Below, piece by piece: positions 31,210-39,094 of a DNA stretch of 64,000 nt. Position 1 is the stretch's first letter; each line of letters begins with the position of its first letter. Source of the DNA: Azotobacter bryophylli (GTDB taxonomy: Bacteria; Pseudomonadota; Gammaproteobacteria; Pseudomonadales; Pseudomonadaceae); NCBI RefSeq assembly GCF_042643485.1, contig NZ_JBHRSJ010000034.1, positions 372,001 through 436,000 on the forward strand, written 5' to 3'. Position numbers and translations under genes: made by a program. Under the pieces are notes generated by a model that saw only the letters and a program-made list of their open reading frames with translations, ran no database searches and was not told where the DNA came from.

Positions 31210-32925
31210 TCAGTGACCAATACGGTTTCTAAGGAAAGCCATGACATCGGCGGCTGGGATGGCCTGGGCGTCGGTCTCGCGACGGCCCTTGTACTCGAGG
31301 TTGCCCTCCGCCAGGCCGCGCTCGCTCACCACGATCCGGTGGGGAATGCCGATCAGCTCCATGTCGGCGAATTTGACGCCGGGGCTGGTCTTCTTGTCAC
31401 GGTCGTCGAACAGCACTTCGTAGCCGGCGGCGGTCAACTCGGCGTACAGCCGGTCGGCGGCTGCCTTGACCTCGGCGTTCTCGTACTTCATCGGCACGAT
31501 GGCGACCTGGAACGGTGCCAGGGCCTGCGGCCAGAGGATGCCGCGCTCGTCGTAGTTCTGCTCGATGGCGGCGGCGACCACGCGGGACACGCCGATGCCG
31601 TAGCAGCCCATGATCAGGGTCACCGGCTTGCCGCTCTCGCCGAGCACCTTGCAGTTCATCGCCTCGCTGTACTTGGTGCCGAGCTGGAAGATGTGCCCGA
31701 CTTCGATGCCGCGCTTGATCACCAGGGTGCCCTGGCCGTCCGGGCTCGGGTCGCCTTCCACCACGTTGCGCAGGTCGGCCACGGCCGGCAGCGGCAGGTC
31801 GCGTTCCCAGTTGATGCCGAAATAGTGCTTGCCGTCGACGTTGGCGCCGGCGGCGAAGTCGCTCGAGAGCGCCACCGAGCGGTCGACGATGGTCGGGATC
31901 GGCAGGTTCAGCGGGCCGAGGGAGCCGGGGCCGGCGCCGATGGCGGCGCGGATCTCGGCTTCCGAGGCGAACACCAGGGGGCTGGCGACCGGCTCCAGGT
32001 TGGCGGCCTTGATCTCGTTCAGTTCGTGGTCGCCGCGGACGATCAGGGCGACCAGGGTGCCTTCCTCGACGCCGTGCACCACCAGGGTCTTGACGGTCTT
32101 CTCGACGGGCAGGGCGAACTGCTCGACCAGTTCGGCGATGGTCTTGGCGTCCGGGGTGTCGACCAGGCGCAGTTCCTGGGTGGCGGCGGCGCGCTCTTTC
32201 TCGCGCGGGATCGCCTCGGCCTTCTCGATGTTGGCGGCGTAGTCGGAGGTGTTGCTGAAGGCGATGTCGTCCTCGCCGGAGTCGGCCAGCACGTGGAATT
32301 CGTGGGAGCCGGTGCCGCCGATCGAGCCGGTGTCGGCCTGCACGGGACGGAATTCGAGGCCCAGGCGGCTGAAGACGTTGCAGTAGGCCTGGTGCATGCG
32401 GTCGTAGGTTTCCTGCAGCGATTCCTGGGTCAGGTGGAAGGAGTAGGCGTCCTTCATCAGGAATTCGCGGCCGCGCATCAGGCCGAAGCGCGGGCGGATC
32501 TCGTCACGGAACTTGGTCTGGATCTGGTAGAAGTTGATCGGCAGCTGCTTGTAGCTGTTCAGCTCGTTGCGCGCCAGTTCGGTGATCACTTCCTCGTGGG
32601 TCGGGCCGACGCAGAATTCGCGGTCGTGCCGGTCGCGGATGCGCAGCAGCTCGGGGCCGTACTGCTCCCAGCGGCCGGACTCCTGCCACAGCTCGGCGGG
32701 CTGAATGGACGGCATCAGCACCTCGAGGGCGCCGGCGGCGTCCATCTCCTGGCGAACGATCGCCTCGACCTTGCGCAGCACGCGCAGCCCCAGCGGCAGC
32801 CAGGTATAGAGACCCGAGGCCAGCTTGCGGATCATCCCGGCGCGCAGCATCAGCTGGTGGCTGATCACCACGGCATCGGAGGGGGTTTCCTTGAGGGTCG
32901 AGAGCAGATACTGACTGGTGCGCAT
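31210..32925 (-). CDS. proS: Prolyl-tRNA synthetase (bacterial type, with editing domain)
   Basis: Class II synthetase, 571 residues. Motif 1 and the ATP site are visible (RKLASGLYTWLPLGLRV; GPTHEEVITELARNEL), motif 2 (FRDEIRPRFGLMRGREF), the INS editing domain in the middle (about residues 225-405), motif 3 (GCYGIGVSRVVAAAIEQ) and an anticodon-binding C-terminus (GIPHRIVVSERGL). Confidence 0.96.
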   Translation of the reverse strand: MRTSQYLLSTLKETPSDAVVISHQLMLRAGMIRKLASGLYTWLPLGLRVLRKVEAIVRQEMDAAGALEVLMPSIQPAELWQESGRWEQYGPELLRIRDRHDREFCVGPTHEEVITELARNELNSYKQLPINFYQIQTKFRDEIRPRFGLMRGREFLMKDAYSFHLTQESLQETYDRMHQAYCNVFSRLGLEFRPVQADTGSIGGTGSHEFHVLADSGEDDIAFSNTSDYAANIEKAEAIPREKERAAATQELRLVDTPDAKTIAELVEQFALPVEKTVKTLVVHGVEEGTLVALIVRGDHELNEIKAANLEPVASPLVFASEAEIRAAIGAGPGSLGPLNLPIPTIVDRSVALSSDFAAGANVDGKHYFGINWERDLPLPAVADLRNVVEGDPSPDGQGTLVIKRGIEVGHIFQLGTKYSEAMNCKVLGESGKPVTLIMGCYGIGVSRVVAAAIEQNYDERGILWPQALAPFQVAIVPMKYENAEVKAAADRLYAELTAAGYEVLFDDRDKKTSPGVKFADMELIGIPHRIVVSERGLAEGNLEYKGRRETDAQAIPAADVMAFLRNRIGH

Positions 32926-33079
32926 GTTGGGCCGTTATGTCCGGTTGCGGGGGGCAAAAAAGTGGCTGGCATTGTACGGCGCCGCACCTGCGCCGTACAG
33001 AATCCGCGGGCGCTTCGTCCCGGTCGCGGCAGCCGCGCGGGCGACCATCCGTCAGGGGAGCGGGCAGGCAGAGAGGGGG

Positions 33080-33096
33080 CTTAAGGCTTCGTTAAG
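33080..33096 (+). promoter_or_regulatory. PmrA/QseB-type response regulator box
   Basis: CTTAAG-GCTTC-GTTAAG is a direct repeat of two six-base half-sites with a five-base spacer, the form bound by OmpR-family regulators of the PmrA/QseB branch. It lies 50 bases before the first gene of the cluster, which itself encodes such a regulator (38435-39094). The link is inferred. Confidence 0.6.
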
Positions 33097-33145
33097 AATC
33101 GGGGGCAGACAATGGCCCCAGGTTCCCCCTCAAGGTGATTACGGG

Positions 33146-33823
33146 ATGGAAGAGTCAGAAGATGCGCTGGCGATCATCGGACGCCAGTGTCCGCTGGGTG
33201 TGCACCTGGTCAGACAGTTCCCCGAATCGAAGCGCCGCCGCCAGCTGGAAGCGTTCATCCGCGCACGTTATGCCCACTACTACGGCGCCCGCATCGTGCA
33301 TTTCATGCCGTGCCTGATGGGCTTCGAGGATGCCGAGGGGAACGCCCAGGCGGCCGCCGGCCTGCGGGCTGCCACCCCTACGGTGAATCTGTTTCTCGAG
33401 CGCTATCTGAACGCTCCCGTCGAGGAAGTCCTCGGTGCCGAGATCGGCGCCGTCGTGGAGCGGCGGGAGATCATCGAGGTGGGCAACTTCGCCTCTTTCG
33501 GGCCCGGCGGGGCGCGCATGCTGATCGCCGCTCTGACCGACCTGCTCAGCGGGCTCGGTTACCACTGGGTCGCCTTCACCGGGACGCCGATGCTGCTCAA
33601 CAGCTTCCAGCGCCTGGGTTTGCCGCTGATCTTCCTGGGAGAAGCCGATCCCGCCTGCATGGGCGCCGAGCTGGTCGACTGGGGCAGCTACTACGACACC
33701 CGGCCGCAGGTGGCGGCGACCAGCGTGGCCGCCTGCCACCAGCGCCTGCTCGCCGCGGGCGTCTACCGACTACTGGGCTATCAGCCGCTGCATCGGGAGG
33801 TTCCCCATGCCCATTGCGGTTGA
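33146..33823 (+). CDS. Thermostable-hemolysin-family protein
   Basis: 225 residues. The whole protein resembles the T_hemolysin family named after the heat-stable hemolysin of Vibrio: ARYAHYYGARIVHFMPCLMG, NLFLERYLNAPVEEVLG, RREIIEVGNFAS and the middle helix-strand part with MLLNSFQRLGLPL. No signal peptide or membrane helix is present, so secretion is doubtful. The EIIEVGNFAS strand recalls acyltransferases of the acyl-homoserine lactone synthase/FeeM type; an enzymatic role is my inference. It overlaps the ligase gene by 17 bases. The ATG has AAGGTGA upstream. Confidence 0.8.
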   Translation: MEESEDALAIIGRQCPLGVHLVRQFPESKRRRQLEAFIRARYAHYYGARIVHFMPCLMGFEDAEGNAQAAAGLRAATPTVNLFLERYLNAPVEEVLGAEIGAVVERREIIEVGNFASFGPGGARMLIAALTDLLSGLGYHWVAFTGTPMLLNSFQRLGLPLIFLGEADPACMGAELVDWGSYYDTRPQVAATSVAACHQRLLAAGVYRLLGYQPLHREVPHAHCG

Positions 33824-35267
33824 GTCCTTCTGGCGCGCTCTGGCGGAGCATGGCGAGCGGCCGGCACTGGCGGAGGGGAGCACCCGGCTCAGCTACGCCG
33901 AACTGCTGGCCGAAGTCGAGCGGCGCAGCGCCTTCCTGCGGGAGCTGGGCGTCCGGCGTCTGGCCTTGGCGCTAGACAACGGCAGCGACTGGGCGCTCTG
34001 GGACCTCGCCGCCCTGCGCGCCGATCTGGTCTGCGTGCCGCTGCCCGGATTCTTCTCCGCCGAGCAGCGCCAGCACGTGCTGGACAGCGCCGGCATCGAC
34101 ACGGTCGTCACCGGCGATACCGCCGCCTTCGCCCCCCTGGGTTTCCGGCCGCTCACCGTGGGGCTCTGCCAGCGCCGTCCGGTGCAGGTCGCCGCGTTGC
34201 CGGCGGGAACCGCGAAGATCACCTACACCTCCGGCACCACCGGACAGCCGAAAGGCGTCTGCCTGGATGCCACGCTGCAACTGCGGGTGGCCGCGAGCAT
34301 CTGGGAAGCCTGCGGGCCGAGCGGGCTCGAGCGGCACCTGTGCATGCTGCCGCTGGCGGTGCTGCTGGAGAACGTCGCCGGCCTCTACGCCCTGCTGCTC
34401 GGCGGCGCGCTGGTCGAGCTGCTGCCGCTGGCGCAGGTCGGCATCGGTGGCTCCAGCCAGTTCGATCTGACGCGCTTCCTCGCGGCGGTGGAGCGGGCAC
34501 AGCCGAACAGCCTGATCCTCCTGCCGCAGATGCTGCTGGCCTGGGTGACGGCGCTGGAAGGCGGCGCGCCGCTGACCGATTCCCTGCGCTTCGTCGCCGT
34601 CGGCGGCGGGCGGGTCGCGCCGCAGCTGCTGGAGCGCGCCGATGCGCTCGGGCTGCCGGTGTTCGAGGGCTACGGGATGTCCGAATGCGCCTCGGTAGTC
34701 TGCCTGAACACGCCGGCGCATCGGCGTATCGGCACGGTCGGCCGGCCCCTGCCGCACCTGGTGCTGCGGCTGGCCGAGGACGGCGAGGTGCAGATCGGGG
34801 GCGCGCGGATGCTCGGCTACCTGGGCGAGCCGGCGCCCGCCGGCGAATGGCTGGGCAGCGGCGATCTCGGGCATTTCGATGGCGAATTCCTGGTCCTGCA
34901 CGGGCGCAAGAAGCACCAGTTCATCACCGCCTTCGGGCGCAACGTCAACCCCGAGTGGGTCGAGGCCGAGCTGGTGCAGCAGTTGCCCATCGCCCAGGCC
35001 TGGCTGCACGGCGAGGCCTGCCCGACCAACGTCGCGGTGCTGCAGCCGCGCAGCGCCGAGATCACCGACGAGGCCATCGCGGCGGCGGTGGAGCGCGTCA
35101 ACGCCGGCCTGCCGGACTATGCCCGCGTCCATCACTGGCTGCGCGCCGAAGGCCCCTTCACCGCGGCCAACGGCCTGGCCACCGCCAACGGCCGGCTGCG
35201 CCGGTCAGCCCTGTTCCAGCATTACCGAGCGGCCATCGAACGCGTGCTGGCCGCCCAACCTCTTTGA
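33807..35267 (+). CDS. AMP-dependent synthetase / acyl ligase
   Basis: ANL-superfamily adenylating enzyme, 486 residues. The P-loop ITYTSGTTGQPKGVCLD is at about 138-154. The YGMSE motif, the GDLGHFDGEFLVLHGRKKH ATP-ribose segment and a short C-terminal domain are present. The catalytic C-terminal Lys is expected in the GLATANGRLRRS end, but there only Arg is visible, which is worth noting. The substrate is probably a fatty or aryl acid, not assigned. It is translationally coupled to the hemolysin-family gene. Confidence 0.85.
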   Translation: MPIAVESFWRALAEHGERPALAEGSTRLSYAELLAEVERRSAFLRELGVRRLALALDNGSDWALWDLAALRADLVCVPLPGFFSAEQRQHVLDSAGIDTVVTGDTAAFAPLGFRPLTVGLCQRRPVQVAALPAGTAKITYTSGTTGQPKGVCLDATLQLRVAASIWEACGPSGLERHLCMLPLAVLLENVAGLYALLLGGALVELLPLAQVGIGGSSQFDLTRFLAAVERAQPNSLILLPQMLLAWVTALEGGAPLTDSLRFVAVGGGRVAPQLLERADALGLPVFEGYGMSECASVVCLNTPAHRRIGTVGRPLPHLVLRLAEDGEVQIGGARMLGYLGEPAPAGEWLGSGDLGHFDGEFLVLHGRKKHQFITAFGRNVNPEWVEAELVQQLPIAQAWLHGEACPTNVAVLQPRSAEITDEAIAAAVERVNAGLPDYARVHHWLRAEGPFTAANGLATANGRLRRSALFQHYRAAIERVLAAQPL

Positions 35268-35285
35268 CCTTCGACGGAGATCACC

Positions 35286-35939
35286 ATGGATTTCTTCACC
35301 CGTCTGCAAGAACGAACCGCCGAGGAGCGCGAATACCTGCGCACCGCTCCGATCTTCGACGTGGCGCTGCAGGGCCGGCTGAGCCTGAACGGCTACCTGG
35401 CCTTCCTCGGACAGGCCTATCACCACGTCAAGCACACCGTGCCGCTGCTGATGGCCTGCGGCGCGCGCCTGCCGGAGCGTCTGGAGTGGCTGCGCGAGGC
35501 CATCGCCGAGTACATCGAGGAGGAGTACGGCCACCAGGAGTGGATCCTCAACGACATCCGCGCCTGCGGCGGCGATGCCGAGGCGGTACGCCGGGCCACA
35601 CCCAACCTGCCCACCGAGCTGATGGTGAGCTACGTCTACGACCGAATCGCCCGGCACAACCCGGTGAGCTTCTTCGGCATGGTCAACGTGCTGGAGGGCA
35701 CCAGCGTGTCCGTCGCCACCCTGGCGGCGCAGAAGATCCGCGAATCGCTCGGGTTGCCCGCCGAGGCCTTCAGCTATCTGACGTCCCACGGCAGCCTGGA
35801 TATCGAGCACATCGAGTTCTTCAGGAATCTGATGAACCGTCTGGACGCCGCCGAGGACCAGGAAGCGGTGGTGCATACCGCCCGAGTCATCTACCGCCTG
35901 TACGGCGACATGTTCCGCAGCGTGATGCTGTCGGCGTGA
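35286..35939 (+). CDS. Heme-oxygenase-like diiron protein (HDO/TenA-like fold)
   Basis: 217-residue all-helical protein. Candidate diiron ligands are Glu80-x2-His83 (EYGH), Glu137 (NVLEGT) and His168-x3-Asp172-x2-His175 (HGSLDIEH). This is the ligand pattern and spacing of HO-like diiron oxidases such as UndA, SznF and BesC, from memory. TenA thiaminases do not keep this set. These enzymes use O2 to desaturate, cleave, decarboxylate or N-oxygenate small substrates, so this may act on a product of the ligase before it. It lies 18 bases after the ligase. Confidence 0.75.
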   Translation: MDFFTRLQERTAEEREYLRTAPIFDVALQGRLSLNGYLAFLGQAYHHVKHTVPLLMACGARLPERLEWLREAIAEYIEEEYGHQEWILNDIRACGGDAEAVRRATPNLPTELMVSYVYDRIARHNPVSFFGMVNVLEGTSVSVATLAAQKIRESLGLPAEAFSYLTSHGSLDIEHIEFFRNLMNRLDAAEDQEAVVHTARVIYRLYGDMFRSVMLSA

Positions 35940-35956
35940 GCGAGGAGAGAGAATCC

Positions 35957-36745
35957 ATGCAGTTGTCTGAATGTCGTGCAGTCATCACCGGAGCCGGCGG
36001 CGGTATCGGCCAAGCCCTGGTCGCCCGGCTCTGCCAGGGCGGTGCCCGCCTGTTATTAGTGGGACGCCAAGGCGCCGCTCTGCAGGGCCTCGAGCAGCGC
36101 TTTCCCGACCAGGTGGAGGTCGTCCTGGCCGACATCACCGATCCGTCCGGGCGTCAGGCTATCGCGTCGGCCGCCAGGGGTTTCGGCATGAACGCCCTGA
36201 TCAACGCCGCCGGCGTCAATCGCTTCAGCATGCTCGAGGAGCATGACGAGGAGGCCATCGCCAGCCTGATCGGGCTCAACGTCACCGCCAACCTGCAGCT
36301 GACCCGTCGCCTGTTGCCATTGCTGCGCCTGCAGCCGCACGCCCTGCTGGTGAACCTCGGTTCGACCTTCGGCTCGATCGGCTACCCGGGCTTCAGCGCC
36401 TACTGCGCCAGCAAGTTCGCCATGCGCGGCTTCTCCGAGGCCCTGCGCCGCGAGCTGGCCGATACCCAGGTGAAAGTGCTCTACATCGCCCCGCGGGCGA
36501 CCCGCACCAGCATGAACGCCGACAACGTGGTGGCCATGAACGACGAGCTGAAGGTCGCCATGGACGATCCGCAGACGGTGGCCGATGCCGTCGCCCAGGC
36601 GATCCAGCGCGAGCGCGAGGAGCTGTATCTCGGATGGCCGGAAAAACTCTTCGTGCGTCTCAACAGCCTGCTGCCGCGCATGGTCGACCAGTCGCTGCGC
36701 AAGCAGCTGCCTATCATCCAGCGCTTCGCCCGCAGCAAATCCTGA
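35957..36745 (+). CDS. Short-chain dehydrogenase/reductase
   Basis: 262-residue Rossmann oxidoreductase. The cofactor motif TGAGGGIG is at about 11-18, NAAG is near 86-89, catalytic Ser lies in VNLGSTFGSIG, and YCASK gives Tyr and Lys. The long C-terminal tail (ELYLGWPEKLFVRLNSLLP) is typical of membrane-linked SDRs that act on lipid substrates. It has a GGAGAGAG ribosome site. A decayed copy of its last 220 bases lies between the two TPR genes. Confidence 0.9.
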   Translation: MQLSECRAVITGAGGGIGQALVARLCQGGARLLLVGRQGAALQGLEQRFPDQVEVVLADITDPSGRQAIASAARGFGMNALINAAGVNRFSMLEEHDEEAIASLIGLNVTANLQLTRRLLPLLRLQPHALLVNLGSTFGSIGYPGFSAYCASKFAMRGFSEALRRELADTQVKVLYIAPRATRTSMNADNVVAMNDELKVAMDDPQTVADAVAQAIQREREELYLGWPEKLFVRLNSLLPRMVDQSLRKQLPIIQRFARSKS

Positions 36746-36768
36746 GCGTCGATCAAGGAGATCAACCG

Positions 36769-37428
36769 ATGTCAAAATCCCTACTGCGCAGCCTGTTCTT
36801 CAGCGGCGCGCTGCTCGTCAGTCTGCCCAGCTTCGCCCTGAGCGAAACCGGTGCCCAGAACCTCCAGCACCTGCAGGCGCGCTGGGCCGAAATCAACTAC
36901 CAGTTGCCCGAGGCGCAGCGGGAGGCGGCCTTCGCCCGACTCGCCGGCGAGGCCGAGGCGGCGGTGAAGGCCGAGCCGCGCTCGGCCGAGCTGCTGATCT
37001 GGCGCGGCATCGTCCTCAGCACCTGGGCCGGCGCCAAGGGCGGGCTCGGCGCGCTGGATCTGGTGAAACAGGCGCGCGATAGCCTGGAGCAGGCGATCGG
37101 CATCGATCCCAAGGCGCTGGGCGGCTCGGCCTATACCAGTCTCGGTAGCCTGTACTACCAGGTGCCCGGCTGGCCCGTTTCCTTCGGCGACGGCAAGAAG
37201 GCGGAGAAGCTGCTGAAGCAGGCGCTGGCGTTGAGTCCGGACGGCATCGATCCGAACTTCTTCTATGGCGATTACCTGTTCCGGGAAAAGCGTTACGCCG
37301 AATCGGCCGCGGCGCTGGAGAAGGCCCTGGCGGCCCCATCACGGCCGGGGCGCGAGATCGCCGACGGCGGCCGGCGCAAGGAGGTCGAGGTACTGCTCGC
37401 CAAGGCGCGCGCCGAGTCGAAGAAGTGA
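36769..37428 (+). CDS. Exported TPR-repeat protein, copy 1
   Basis: 219 residues with a signal peptide (SLFFSGALLVSLPSFA) and about four TPR-like helical pairs (RSAELLIWRGIVLS, DSLEQAIGIDPKALG, LLKQALALSPDGIDPNFFYG, SAAALEKALA). It is likely a periplasmic scaffold. AAGGAG lies eight bases before the ATG. It is a paralogue of the gene at 37734, sharing the same order and length. Confidence 0.82.
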   Translation: MSKSLLRSLFFSGALLVSLPSFALSETGAQNLQHLQARWAEINYQLPEAQREAAFARLAGEAEAAVKAEPRSAELLIWRGIVLSTWAGAKGGLGALDLVKQARDSLEQAIGIDPKALGGSAYTSLGSLYYQVPGWPVSFGDGKKAEKLLKQALALSPDGIDPNFFYGDYLFREKRYAESAAALEKALAAPSRPGREIADGGRRKEVEVLLAKARAESKK

Positions 37429-37494
37429 GCCGCAGCGGAGTGGGCGGATAGAGGAGGGCTGCCGGAAAAGGCGTGTTTCGCGGGTGGAGACGAG

Positions 37495-37712
37495 GGGGCG
37501 ACTTTGTCGTGGCAACGTGCCGGCCATGGACGGTCCACAAGACGGTAACCGAGGCGTATGCTGCAAGAGCGCGAAGAATCCTTACCGTTCGGTCGGGAAA
37601 GGGGGCTTCGTGCATCGCAACGGTTTGCTGCCGCTCCGGTCGATCCGACGCCGTGCGTGCAGCAGCCGCTCATCCAGCGCTCCGTCCGCAGCATGTCCCG
37701 AGCGGGCGGGCG
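37495..37712 (+). pseudogene. Decayed duplicate of the SDR 3' end
   Basis: From ATGGACGGTCCACAAGACGG (37526) to the run before the second TPR gene, the sequence aligns with 36560-36745 at an offset of about 966-968 bases, for example CTTCGTGC, CTGCTGCCGC and CATCCAGCGCT matching in order. The reading frame is lost by small indels. It marks the left part of a tandem duplication whose right part is the TPR gene. Confidence 0.78.
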
Positions 37713-37733
37713 CTCAAGGAAGGAGAACGCCTC

Positions 37734-38399
37734 ATGATGTCGAAATCCGCTCTACGCAGCCTGTTCCTGAGCGGCGCGCTGCTCGTCTCCCTGCAGGGCT
37801 TCGCCCAGGGCGGGGCCGCAGACAAGAGTCCCCAGGCTCTGGAGGCCCGTTGGGCCGAGATCAGCTACCAGTTGCCCGTGGCGCAGCAGGAGCCGGCCTT
37901 CGCCCGTCTCGCCGGTACGGCCGAGGCGGCATCGAAGGCGGAGCCGCACTCGGCCGAGCTGCTGGCCTGGCGCGGCATCATTCTTTGCAGCTGGGCCGGG
38001 GTCAAGGGCGGGCGGCCCGCCTTCGAGCTGGTGAAGCAGGCGCGCGATCTGCTGGAGCAGGCGATCGCCATCGATCCCAAGGTGCTGGACGGCGCGGCCC
38101 ATGCCAATCTGGCCAACCTGTACTTCCAGGTGCCGGCCTGGCCGATCGGTTTCGGCAACAAGGAGAAGGCGGAGCAATTGCTGAAGCAGGCGCTCGCGTT
38201 GGACCCGGAGGGCATCGACGCGAATCTCTTCTACGGCGATTTCCTCTTCCGCAGAGGGCGTTACGACGAATCGATCGCAGCGCTGCAGAAGGTGCTGGCG
38301 GCCAAGCCGCGACCGGGACACGAGGTCGGCGACGACGGCCGGCGCAAGGAGGCCGAGGAGTTGCTCGCCAAGGTGCAGGACGAGCAGAAGGGTCAATGA
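37734..38399 (+). CDS. Exported TPR-repeat protein, copy 2
   Basis: 221 residues with a signal peptide (LFLSGALLVSLQGFAQG) and the same TPR arrangement as copy 1 (LLAWRGIILCSWAGVKGG, DLLEQAIAIDPKVLDG, LLKQALALDPEGIDANLFYGDFLFRRGRYDES in order). Identity with copy 1 is high along the full length. ATG at 37734 or 37737; AAGGAAGGAG precedes both. It retains an intact frame while the SDR part of the duplication has decayed, so it is probably under selection. Confidence 0.82.
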   Translation: MMSKSALRSLFLSGALLVSLQGFAQGGAADKSPQALEARWAEISYQLPVAQQEPAFARLAGTAEAASKAEPHSAELLAWRGIILCSWAGVKGGRPAFELVKQARDLLEQAIAIDPKVLDGAAHANLANLYFQVPAWPIGFGNKEKAEQLLKQALALDPEGIDANLFYGDFLFRRGRYDESIAALQKVLAAKPRPGHEVGDDGRRKEAEELLAKVQDEQKGQ

Positions 38400-38434
38400 T
38401 GAATAGAAGTGGGTGAGAGAGGTACGGCAAGGAC

Positions 38435-39094
38435 ATGCGTATTCTGCTGGTGGAAGACGACGTGGCGCTGGGCGAGGGTATCCGCACCGCCCTCAAGCCC
38501 GAGGGCTATACCGTGGACTGGTTGCAGGACGGTGCCAGCGCCCTGCATGCCCTGAGCTGCGAGAGCTTCGATCTGTGCCTGCTCGATCTCGGCCTGCCGC
38601 GGATGGGCGGTCTGGAAGTGCTCAAGCAACTGCGCGCCGCGGCCAATCCGCTGCCGGTGCTGGTGGTGACCGCCCGCGATGCGACCGGTGAGCGCATCGC
38701 CGGGCTGGATGCCGGCGCCGACGATTACCTGATCAAACCCTTCGACGTCGCCGAACTGAAGGCGCGCATGCGCGCGCTGCTGCGGCGCAGCTTCAACCGG
38801 CCGCAGCCGGCGTTGGACTACCGGGGCATCCATCTAGACCCGCAGAGCCAGGCCGTCAGCTTCCAGGGGCAGGGGATCAACCTGCCGCGCAAGGAGTTCC
38901 TCCTGCTTCACGAACTGATCGCGCAACCGGGGCGGGTGCTGACCCGCGACAAGCTGCAGCAGGTCCTCTACGGCTGGGACGAGGAGGTGGAGAGCAACGC
39001 CCTGGAAGTGCACGTGCACCACTTGCGCAAGAAATTCTTTCCCGAGCTGATCCGCACGGTCCGCGGCGTCGGCTACATGGTGGACAAGCCCTGA
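38435..39094 (+). CDS. QseB/PmrA-type response regulator
   Basis: 219-residue OmpR-family regulator. The receiver has VEDD, phospho-acceptor Asp51 in LLDLGLPRMGG, TARD and the Lys of DYLIKPF. The winged-helix domain ends with the QseB/PmrA-like run ESNALEVHVHHLRKKF and IRTVRGVGYM. It abuts the sensor kinase without a gap. The direct repeat at 33080-33096 is of the type bound by this branch, so autoregulation of the cluster is plausible. Confidence 0.92.
   Translation: MRILLVEDDVALGEGIRTALKPEGYTVDWLQDGASALHALSCESFDLCLLDLGLPRMGGLEVLKQLRAAANPLPVLVVTARDATGERIAGLDAGADDYLIKPFDVAELKARMRALLRRSFNRPQPALDYRGIHLDPQSQAVSFQGQGINLPRKEFLLLHELIAQPGRVLTRDKLQQVLYGWDEEVESNALEVHVHHLRKKFFPELIRTVRGVGYMVDKP

Noticed and set aside
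32926..33079. Riboswitch or T-box upstream of proS or the cluster
   Set aside because: No T-box bulge or specifier structure could be recognised.
29953..33084. 1043-codon open frame on the plus strand
   Set aside because: Antisense to the transglycosylase, lipoprotein and proS genes, which have clear motifs. Shadow frame.
37473..37733. Upstream in-frame extension of the second TPR gene
   Set aside because: The stretch is a decayed SDR copy; the signal peptide and ribosome site place the start at 37734/37737.
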